A DNA stretch of 64,000 bases from Pollenia angustigena (taxonomy: Eukaryota > Arthropoda > Insecta > Diptera > Polleniidae). A model generated the notes under the pieces. The model was given only the letters and a program-made list of their open reading frames with translations. It searched no databases and was not told the DNA's origin. Shown piece by piece: positions 44,722-56,700 of this stretch (position 1 is its first letter; each line of letters begins with the position of its first letter). Position numbers and translations under genes: made by a program. The DNA is taken from assembly GCA_930367215.1 (NCBI GenBank), contig OV884060.1, forward strand, positions 212,911,253 to 212,975,252. The letters run 5' to 3'.

Positions 44722-47700
44722 TCATCGTTCTTCTAATATAACTGTCTCCTGAGGATACAATTTTAATGCTTGCAAAGTTTGTTGGGCATCGCTTGCAGTT
44801 AAATCTCTGCGTGGCCAACTGGAAATCAATTTAAATTCATCGATTAGGAAACCATTTGAAGCTACATAATTTAATAGGTCCTAGAAAAAGGATTTATTAA
44901 TATACTAAGAACAATTTGGATTAAAAAATTAATTGAAGATCTTACTTGTAAAGTATTGTTAGCATAAAATCTACGTTCTAAAAAGTCTCCTGATGGTTTA
45001 CGGATACGAATTTTTGAAATATTCGATTCTGTTTCAGCTGGTTCTTTGGGTAATAATTGTTCAGCCTGTAAAGAAGAAAAATGGATAAGATATTTGCAAA
45101 AATTGTGCAAAAAATTTTGTATTGGTTCTAATTTTTGTATTTTTGTAAAATTATGTGACCTTTTGATTTGAGCTTTTCGTCTTGATATTGGCCATTTTTC
45201 GATTCAGTGAAATTTAAATATAATCAGTTTTTATTTTTTCTTTTTGTTTAATTTTTCTTTTGTTTTTTATTACCATTGTTTTAGATAGAACTCTCAACTC
45301 ACCATTAATCTTATAGATTCACGTCTAGCATCTTCTGTCATTTTTTCTGATTCTAAACGTTGACGTTCGGCAGCTAATGCGGCTTCCTTTTGACGTTTAA
45401 CAGCTTCTTTGGCAATATCGGCCTGTAAGGTTTCCTGATAAGCCATATCTTGTTCGGCTTTAACTTGATCGCGAGCGGCACGAGCATCTTCTTCGGCAAT
45501 TTCAACTTGTAAATGTTCATTATACATTTCAACAGATTCCAAAAGGCGAGATAGTAAATCATCTAAACCAACGTTGCCTGAAAAATAATTAAACATTTTC
45601 ATAAATCATAAATCATATTTTGATAGTTTGCTTAAATCACCATGAATCACAGATAAAATTTCGCACGAAGTACGACCCGATAAACGACTTTTACCAATTA
45701 CCAATATTGAAGGTAATTTATCTATAGAAATATTACGCACTGTCATGGAGGCTGTATTGCTTATGCAGCCAGTTACCGATGATAAGAATCTAAATAAAAG
45801 GCGAGATTTTTAAAATATATCAGGTACAAACAAGCAAAACAAAAAAAGAAAGGTAAATAATTTAATACTAACAAATGTTTATTACTCTCATGTGTCAAAT
45901 CCCAGCCGTAAACAATGAAATTTTCAGCAAATGTTTGTAAAATGCTTTCGTGTTTCATTAAATGATCGCAGAAAACATTAGTTAAAATACTTTCACCATG
46001 ATGCAAATAAATAGCCAAAAGTTTGCGCTGAAAAATTATTAAAATTTATTTAAATTTTTACAAACTCCATAGAAATTGATGAAATTACCTCTCTGGCTGG
46101 TTTTTGACAGGCCTCTTTAAGGGCGTCTTCTAAACTGCCAGTAAAGAACAAGGGACATGGTTCTCCAAATCGTTGTTTATAGTTCTCAAGAAACTGTATC
46201 GAACCTGTGGTTTCACTGTCTGTATTATTGGGTACTGAAAGGTGAATTAAAAAAATTAAATGTTTCAAAAAATGTTTATATGTATATAAATATTTAATCC
46301 AGATAAAACTTACTTAAATGCCTTGTTGTGGATTGCACTGGTGGGGGATCTGTGAAGAATTCTTCACATGCATTAAAATCTGAGGCATCTTCAAACTCAT
46401 CAGCCGAACTATCAGTATCAAGACCGACAGCACTGGATATAGGAAAGACAAATTTTAAAATTAATTACAATTTTCCTCAAATTATCAGAAAAATTTATAA
46501 TTTGGAAATAACAAAATATAAATTGTGTTTTTTTTCATAAAAGGAGCCTAATATATTTTAATATTTAAAAATTACTTATCGAGGGTTATTTTTCAAATAG
46601 TGCTATCTGAAATTTTTCAAAAATTTTTTTTTTATAGAAACGTGTTCACTGACGGAAGGGTCATCTGTCATTTAAATTTGAAAAAAAAATTCCCAAAACG
46701 TTTTTTTTCAAAAATGTTGTTTTGTGCTATCTAACACAGACGTTTTTTTTTTTGGTAAAAAAGTGCTATCTACATAAAAAATATTACTTCATATAATAAA
46801 ATGATAAAAAATGTTATTACAAAGTAGATATATTATACATCAAAGGGTTGGGAATTGTGTCTAGATTTCATAAACTAATATAATTTTTAAATTCGTTGTA
46901 GAAATTTTGCAAAAAACTGCAAACAATAGTTTTATGAGTTTTTGTAAACCATATATATTTTAATTTATCTAATAAAATCTTTGTTAGCTAATATTATTTA
47001 ATGAAATTTTACAAGTAAATACATGTTTTAATGCTTAATACAAACCAGCTCAAAATTTTATTAAACTTACAAAACGAATCCCACAATTCCCAAAAAAACA
47101 ACAGAAAATTCCCTAAAATTAGTGTTTTTTAGAAATATAATGGCTACCAAGCAGGGGCCTTAAGCGGCCCATACACTTGCAATATTATTGTATATGATAT
47201 TCGCCATATTATTTCAATGTTGTCCTATATTATGCAATAAGTCGCTCAATGGTTTCATTCATTCAATAAAAAGGTGAACATTACCTATAGAAATAACATA
47301 AACAGCATTGTACAATGTTGCCAACACATTTCACTTTCTTTTCGTTGTACAATAAAAATCAAGTCTTTTGATTGTTGCCAATATATTGTGCTACCATCGA
47401 ATATCGCATACACATTGGCGATATAATTGTACAATACGTAAAATTGAACAATTTTATTGCAAGTGTATGAGCCGCTTTAGTATTTATATTGCACAATTAT
47501 TATACACATATCGGGTCATACAAAGTCGAACGATTCGACCAAAATTGGACCGTCCGAATCGACCACCTCAGACAAAGTCATGACCAAAATTTACTTGTAC
47601 ATGATTTTATACAAATAAAACTGTTAAGCGAATTTATTTGTATAATATCTTTAACTTTTCTAAAATCTTTGGATGAAGTTTCCTGCTGATTTATCTATGC

Positions 47701-50700
47701 GACCAGTGAAATGCGTATGTTAATAGCTTATCCCATCAGCAATAAATTTAAGTGTTTTTATCAAAAATAAAAATTAGGAATTAAGCACGACAAACAAAAT
47801 CTTGTTGATAATTCACAAAAACATATTTCAAACAAATTATGATAAATTTGAGTCTTATGCTTCCAAAATACTGGACCAATTATGGAGTACTCGGCAAGCG
47901 CATTTCCAGCTAAAATAAAGAATTAAGGATCGTTTTTAGTTTTTGTTATACGTGAGATGTCCTAATTTGGGAACCTATAGCACCTCTCCTGCTAAGTCTA
48001 TAGACCTCAAATCCATGACCTAAACTCGACTACAACTTTTTAATTTTCACCTCAAACTGCATTCCAATCGGACCAACCGTTTATAAAATATAGAATTATT
48101 TCCATTTTTTTCCAAATGTCCCACACTGTGCAGCGATCATATAAATAGAAGCGAAACCCTTATAATTTTTTTCAACTAAGAAAAGTCTGCTATTTCGCAG
48201 GAATATCATTATTTTTATGATAATTTAAAATATGTGGATAAAGTTAAATTATTTATTGCTTTTCAATAAACATTAGTGTAAAATTTTTACTTAATTTCGA
48301 GTTCAGTTAACATGATTATGCGTTTCTTTAAATTTTACTAATTATTTTAATAAAAAATCGTGTAACTTAATTAAAGTCTCAAAAAGTATTCATTACAACT
48401 CATTTTATTTTTGTTCAAATAGTGCTATCTGCTTATTTCAATGTTCAAGTCGATAAAATTTTAATTTGTAAATAGTGCTATCAGACATATAAACGCGAAT
48501 ATCTAGAATTAAGAAAAAAATGAACTTATGTATGATTAAGACGTTGTTTTTTAATAACATTGTAAAATAATTTTAAGTATTTTTATAATCAGGCTTAAGT
48601 TCATGACTCAGATGGATTTGCCGTCTTACTCTCCATCTGAGGAGATCGAGTGGTTGCGATCGAAACATGTCATGGTAACCTGCCGGCCGGGGTTCGAGCC
48701 CCAGCCACGTCAAGAATGAAAAATTATCAATAACAATTTTAACTAATTTTCGTGTTTAAAAATTCCTTTCTTCATAAAAATAATTTAATGAAAATTAAAT
48801 TTGATGAACTTAAGCCTGATTATAAAAATACTTAAAATTTGGATTAAAAACCATAAATAGTTCAACAAAATAACCACAATACTGATTATTGTAAAATAAA
48901 GTTTAGTTATTACCTAGAGTTATCGAAAAAATCAGTTTTTTCGCTCTCTTGTAAAATTGTGATTTTTCAGATGGCACTATTTGAAAAATAACCCTCGTTA
49001 TGCTATTTAAAAGTTCTTTTTTAATAAGCAAGGAAACCAGAAATATGCAATTGCATGTTTTTCCTTGTGCGACTAATGAAGTCAGAAACAATGGCCCATA
49101 TTCATAGTCAAAAATAAAGTCGACTTTTTCTAAAGTATACTTTAAAAAATTGTTGTTGACATCCATTTAAAGCCGGTTTTAACTTAAAGTCGACTTTATT
49201 TTGACTATGAATATGACCAATATATTTATCCGTTTTAGAGCTTTTTATGAATTTTGGCATCGATTTGTTAGTGCATATTTTTGCATATTTTACAGTTTGC
49301 AGCATTTTTTTTTTGGCATATTTTTGTTAAAAGAGCCTTTTTGCAGCATTTTTTAGGTTTATAGCGCATATTTTGCCTTTTTAATGCATATTTTGATACA
49401 TATTAAATTTTTTAGATGCCTACAAAGCTTTCGCATAAAATAAAATTTTTTTTTTTCGAAAATCTTTTACTTCAATTTCGACATCTACATATAATTTTTA
49501 CTCTGAAATTGTAAGACAAAGCAGGTTGTCATTAAAGATAAATGTTATGCCATTTGTATCTAGACCAATCTTTTAGTATTCCGATCGACTCAGAATCACT
49601 TTTTAAAGTGATCTAACGATGTCCATTCATCCGCCTGGCTGGTTGTCTGTCCATGTTAGCCTTTTGCGCAGGGTACAAGTTTCAATTTTGTAGATAATTT
49701 GATCAAAAATGGACGAAGTCTATGCAAATGGTGAGAATCGGTCTAAAATTTCACATCCAAATTAGACTCTTTGTTTCCGCAAGCTATCTAATTACGATGG
49801 TATTTAAATTAAATTCGTGCCAAAAATATTTTACTTTAAATTAAATTATTTTCGAATCGGTTCACATTTGCTCAAAACTCCCATCCTTAACTAGATTTAA
49901 ATTCCTTTTAAATGCTAACATTTGCTAACAATTTAGCGACCGTACCTAAAATCCCTTTAAGACAAAAACCCATATGGATGTTAATATCTAGATAACATCC
50001 GGCCCAAACATCTCTTATATGTATTTTAACCTTTATTTTTTTAGATTTTGTTATTAAATTGTTAAAAATTAAATGAAAAAGTGGAAAAATTTAATTTTTG
50101 TTACAACAAACACAAGGAAAAACTTTTCCACCGAAAGTTGCAATTTAAACAAGCTTTAACCAAGTGTTAAAAATCAGATTGGAAAATTACAATTTTACAA
50201 TTTTTAAAGAGTTGGCAATTCACAAACGTCCAATTGAGTGTGGTTGCCACCATATTAAAAATGTTGTTATTTTTCACAAAAAGCACTAAAATTTACATCT
50301 CTTTTTAAGATAATCAACTATGATTCTTTAAACTCCATTTTTATTAAATCAAATTTTACTTTTTTAAAACGTCGTTTTTCAAAACTAAATTAAAAATGAA
50401 TTCTATACAAAAAAAAAAAAAAATAAAAAAATAACTTAAAAATGACGTGACAATTAAATAATCAATTAATTCAATTTTAACTCTTTTATTTGGCATCTTG
50501 AAAAACATCAATTACTTCCAAGAATTTTATGACAGATTTTTGTTTTTGACAGTTTTGTACCTTTAACTAAAAAAATACCGTCCACGTCAATAAGGTGTAA
50601 TTTTCCTTTTTTCCAACCAAAAAAATTTGGAAATGAATACCCTTATTGTGTCTCCAAAGGAGCAATTTTTAGGGCATATTTTTAACATATTTCAGGGCAT

Positions 50701-53700
50701 ATTTTCCATTTTTACTGCATATTTAATGCGCATAAAACGTGGTTTTTAGAGCATATTTCTGGTTTCCCTGGTAATAAGTACTGTAGTATGGGATCAATAA
50801 AAGACTAAACTGCCAGAATACTTTATGAAAATAGAAAATCAATAAAAAAATCGAATTCGCGTAAACCTTAAATCAAACAAATTTTAAAAATATATCTGTT
50901 TTGAAAATATAAGTTTTTTCACTTTATACTTTTAGTATATCTTATCCCTACTAGCACTACTCTTAATCAAAAGAAACGACTGTTATATATAATATAACAA
51001 TTCGATTCAATTCCACCCGATTTTGCTTTCTAGAACATGGCCAAAAAACTTAATAAATACAATACACTTACTTGGAACTTCTTGTGGTGGAAGATGAATT
51101 ATTAGTATTATTACGCATTCTATCAGCTGCATTATGTAGTATAAAATTATGATTTAATTGTATGCCAGATTGCTAAAAAAAATAAAAATGGGGAATGTAA
51201 GATGAGATAAACCCACTGTTCTTTATTGTTGATGTGTTTTGTTTAAACTTTGATATTATTACAAGTAGAACTGTTGCTATAATTCTTATACGTTTAACAG
51301 TTTTATTTGGTTAAATATCTTTAGTTTTTCTAAAATCTTTATGGATAACGTTTCCTGATGATCTGGCCTAAGCAACCAGTGAAATGCGCATAGGAATAGC
51401 TTATCCCATCAACAATAAATTTCAAAATTTCAAAGTTTTTTTTAAATTTTTAAAACTTACTGCTAATGTTGATTCATTATCGCAACCGTGTGGCCAACCA
51501 GTCCATTCTTGATGTCTTACCGGAATTTCTGTTACGTAGTAAACTTTTGTCTTAACATCCTCTACAGTGGTACGACCCGAAAAATTTAATTCATGTCTTA
51601 CACCACTGGGTTGTTGGACAATTGTAAGTACAAAGTTTTTCTCTAAACGGCTAGAGACTTCATCACTAAAAGCAGATTAAATTAAAAGTTTTTTAATTTC
51701 TTTTAATGGTATAATTATGTATAAAAAATTACTTTTCAAAATCCATATAGCCTTCTTCTGTTAAATCAATTAATATTAACTCATTTTCTCCTGATAAACC
51801 TAAGCTAGATAATTGAGTTGTTGGTATTTGAGCTAGATTTAATTTAGCAGGCGGCCAGCCGCGTATTGCTTGACGACATATCGGAACACCAGTAACATCA
51901 TGAACCTTCTTTTTGAATTGTTCTGTAAAACAAAATTGTTTTTGAAATTTTATTTTATTCTTACAAACAAATTTAAAAAGAAAAAAATTACTTTTTTAAA
52001 ACTTTTAAAATAAAGCTTAATGCTATTTGTAAATAAGTCAGGGGGCAAATTATGGCAGTCGTGATCGATTACTTTTTCGATTCGAAAGCAGCTTTATTTT
52101 AATCGATACTGAACGTATCGTAATTATGTTTTCAGTGTTATGAACACTAAATGCTTTACAACAATTAAGAAATAATTTCGATCCGTTCAGTATGGACAGA
52201 AAGAATTAGAAATAAAATTGCTTTCGAAACGAAAAAGTATTCGATCACGACTGCCGTAATTTGCCCCCAGTTTTTTTTGCATATTACCCACTTACCAATA
52301 GTTGAAGTGGAGGGCAGTCGTACATCATAAATTTGTTGATCGAAATGTATGTTAAACATAATTTGTCTTATCAATGATGGTGCTGATGAAGATGAAAGTA
52401 ACGACATTGCATTCGTAGTTCTATTTTCAGCTATGTCCATGTCTGAGGTGAGATCAATTATATCGGCATCTGATGAAGTTGTTGCAACTTTAATTAAAAA
52501 AAAAAAAAATAAGAAATTAATAGTTTTTTTTTAATTAAAAATGTACTTTGGACTTTCTTGACAAAAATCAATTAAAATAAAAAAAAAAAATTAAAGCTTG
52601 GGTTCAATTCCCGCGGCAGTCACGAATGAAAAATTATCAATAAATTTTAATTAATTTTATGTTGTAAAATTCCTTTCTTCATAAAAATAATTTAATGAAA
52701 ATTAAGTTTAATGAACTTTAGCCTAATTAAAATATCGAAATTTGGATTAAAACCCGTAAACAGTTCAACCAAATAACCACGAGCTCTATGTTTGATTACA
52801 TTTTTCTTTCAAGTTGTGCTGAAAAAGGTCAACAAGAAAAATAAAGACACAAAAAAAAAATGAAAAAAAAAACAAATGTATTTTGGACTTCAGGAAGAAT
52901 TCTTGACAAAAAGTACGAAAAAACAGAAGTAAGGAAGAAGATTTTAATCAATTAAAAAAGATAATCATTCAAAGCAAACTTCGATCTACCAAAGGTTAAA
53001 TACAATTTGGTTTAAAGATTGATGTTTAAGTATTGACTGCCAGCAGCCAATACTTGATGTAAGTCTTAATTGACTGCCAGCAGCCGTCAATTGATGTACA
53101 AACCGTGTGATACCCTGGCAATATAACTCTAGATAGTTAGCCAAAAACTTTTAGTGTTTAAGCAAAGTCAAAAAAAAAAAAGAAATGTTGTCTTTTTCAT
53201 TTAATCTTTCAAAAAGAAAAAATTCATATTAAATATGTGTTCAATGAAAAAAGTTATTAAAAAAGAATTAAAAAAAAGAAATGGGGTCAAAAAAAATTTA
53301 CAGAAGCTGAAGTTAATAAAATACTCAACTTTTTGGCAGACAATCGCCATTTTAAGTAACTTTTTGTAGTCGAATATTATGATGAAAATAACACCAATCA
53401 CTTCGTTTTAAATTTAATAATCAATTTATTCACTTTTAACACTTTTGTTCGGCATCTTGAAAAATATCAATTACATCCACGAATTATTTGACAGATTTTT
53501 TTTGACAGTTTGTAAAAAAAAACCCCGTTCACGTCAATAAGAGTGTAATTTTTCTTTTTTCCACTTTTCCAACCAAAAAACAATTTAAATGAATACCCTT
53601 ATTAATTTTATGTTGTAAAAGGATAAAAATAATTAAATGAAAGTTAAGTTTAATAAACTTCAGCCAAATTAAAGTATCAAAATTTGAATTAAAAACCGTA

Positions 53701-56700
53701 AACAGTTCAACAAAATAACCACAATACTAATTATTGTTCAAAGCTAAGGCACGAGCTCTATGTTTGATTACATTTTTCCTTCAGGTTGTGCTGAAAAAGG
53801 TCACCAAGAAAAAGAAAGACAAAAAAAAAAAAAAAAAATAAAATGAAAAACAGAATAATGTACTTTGGACTTCAGGAAGAATTATTGAAAAAAGTACGAA
53901 AAAACAGAGGCAAGGAAGAAGATCGTTCAAAGCAAATTTTGATCTACAAAAGGTTAAATACAATTTGGTTTAAAGATTTATGTTTGACTATTGACAGCCA
54001 GCAGCCGTCAATTGATGTAAGTCTTAAACGGCAAAATCCTCTGAATAGATTCAGGGGTTGCAATTGAAACATGTAAGGGTAACCTGGGGTCTAATCACCG
54101 CATTCGATGCTATCGTATCGAATAAACTATCGAATGTTTTTGCAGACAGACACTGACGTATCGAATGAAAACTTGATAAATGTAATGTCGAGTTACTCGA
54201 TAACGAATGCTATTATTTCAAATTCCATAATTTTCATTCGATATCGAGTTTCATGATACCAAAATAAATAATTTCGATAAATTTTGCTCGATATCGTATG
54301 CGGTGATTAGACCCCTGTCCTTGAAAGCCTGGGTTCGATTCCCGCGGCAGTCAAGAAAATTGAAATTACTTTTTGATAATTATCAATAAGTTTTGGACAT
54401 AAGGATGGACAAAGGACAATCCTTCCCGAAATTTTCTTATAAAATTTTTACAAACGCTACTAAGTTCTTGTAGTCATGTTAGGTAGCTCAATATCACTTA
54501 ATTAACATGAGCGCTTTTACGACGTTTTTTTTTTATTTTGTGGGCAAACGGTGTAGAGAAGAAAGTGTGGTAAACAAAAAGACTCGGTTTGTGTTTTTCA
54601 TGTCGTTTTTTATTTCTCTTTAAACTTTTTTATGTTACATTTTATTCTTTTTCTTACTTTGTAGTGTGGGGTTGAAAATACAGTGAGACCTCGATTATCG
54701 ATAATAGACATACATATAGTTTTTTTTTTGCGTTTCTAATTTTATGTTAATATAAAATGTATTTAAATAGAATCTGGAAATTTATTTCTCATGGTGAGTA
54801 ACATTTATTACATAAATTTTCATGTTAATCGAATGTGTATTCTAAGTCAAATTACAATTTATAAAGCTTTCATACTTCAATAGAAAATATTCCTGGAAAA
54901 TATTGAAGCAATAAGACTATTAAAGTACATATAACAGCCGTATTCATAACAAAAATTTAGCCAAATTAAAGAATTTTATTAAACCGCAACATTTGTAGGA
55001 TGCTCCTAGATGGGTCAAATGTATGACCAACCCCACTTTATTATTTATTGCGGAATTTCGGTTTTTTAAGTTATTTCAATAAACAAAACCGTTTTTGAGT
55101 TACGCGAATATATGCTGTGCAACCTCTTACATTTTCGAAATAACGGTAAATCTTGAAAACAAGAGCGTGCGCGGCTGGTCTGTTTTTTGCAACTAGCACA
55201 GTGTACTTATTACTCAAAATAACAATATTTAAATTCTATTTTAAGATTCGAACTAACGATGTCCGTCCGGCTGGCTGGCTGTCCATGTAACCTTGTGCGC
55301 AAAGTACAGGTCGCAATTTTGGAGATAATTTGATGAAATTTGGGTCATAGGTTCTTATTGGCACAAGGACTAAGCCTATTGAAAATGGGCCGAATCGTAG
55401 GACCACGAGGGAAGATAGGGGGAAATTTCTTCCTCTCAGAAACTATCAAACCCATTTCAACGAAATTTAAAACATAGATAGAACCATATCTATATGGACA
55501 CAGAATGTATGCATTTTTTTAAAAATAGGACCACGAAGGGAGATAGGGGCAATTTCTGCCTCTCAAACCGATTTTAATGAAATTTAAAACATACTTAGAT
55601 AGATCCATATCTATATGGACACATTAGCTATACAGTTTTTCAAAAATAGGACCAAAAGGGGAGGTAGGGGGCAATTTCTGCCTCTCACAAACTTTCAAAC
55701 CGATTTTCATGAAGTTTATAAGCATAGATAAATCCATATTTATATGGACACATAAGCATGATGTGTTTTTAAATACTGTGGTGTAGGGTATCATATGGTC
55801 GGGCTTGACCGACTGTACTTTCTTACTTGTTTAAAGGTTGCGAAGGAAAAAAAATCTTATCTTAAAAAAGAAAAAAAAAAAAAAAAAACACCTCCTTCAA
55901 AGTTTCTGGATTTTTAAAGAACAGTTTGAGGTATTATATAAAAAAAAAATTCAGCCAAATAAAAAAATAGGTTTTTGACCTATTCCGTTTTTAAAATTTA
56001 ATATTTTGCAGATATAACATTTTTCAAAAATATATGGTATATATCCCCAAGTATTCTTTTTAAAATGACATCAAAATCATCTTCGTATGTCAAGTAGTTT
56101 TCGAGATATTGAAGTAATAAACTCAATACATTCGGCTAATTCGGCGAAATTATGACATCATAACTTTTGAAAAAAAAATTTTAAATATGTTCTTTATAGG
56201 ATAAAAGGAACCTTCTCACCAGTGTTGCCAATTTAGCCATTTAGTGGCTAGATTTATCCATTTTTCACCCTGTTTAGCCATTAAAAAATGAGTTTAGCCA
56301 TTAGCCATTTTTTTTTTAGCCATTTTTCATCTTGTTTAGCCATAAATTTTTTTTGCCGTTTTTATTGTAAATGAATAATTTTTATTTTATTATAAAAATT
56401 TATAAAAGTAAATAAACATTTTGAACAATTAAAACGCCTTTAATTTAAATCACAACTTTTACAAATGTTGAAAATCGCTATAAACTTTGACGCTGAAACA
56501 TCTTTCAAAATAAAGGAACAGTATTCCACTATTAAATTTATAAAAATGGACCAACACAAACATCGCTGTTTCTTTCTGGTTGCAAGTATTTCAATAAAGG
56601 GATGCAGGCGGTAACAAAATTGTTTTAGAAATTTCAGAATTGACTATAAAGTTGCTCTCACTTCCATGGTCAAATGCTGAAGTAGAGAGGGTGTTTAGCC

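Larger units (their letters stand above)
46580..48997. mobile_element. Inverted-repeat element with repeated subterminal motif, casp intron 7
   Basis: Termini CGAGGGTTATTTTTCAAATA then GTGCTATCTGAAA, mirrored (one mismatch) by TTTCAGATGGCAC then TATTTGAAAAATAACCCTCG. TTAT lies directly outside both ends (46576-46579 and 48998-49001). The motif GTGCTATCT or close forms recur at about 46601, 46726, 46768, 48422 and 48475. It contains a nested MITE (47161-47479) and a tRNA-like element (48569-48839). No transposase found. Confidence 0.75.

Noticed and set aside
48640..48715. Possible tRNA gene
   Set aside because: B box is good but the arms do not close into a clover leaf and the same sequence occurs, broken, in other repeats.
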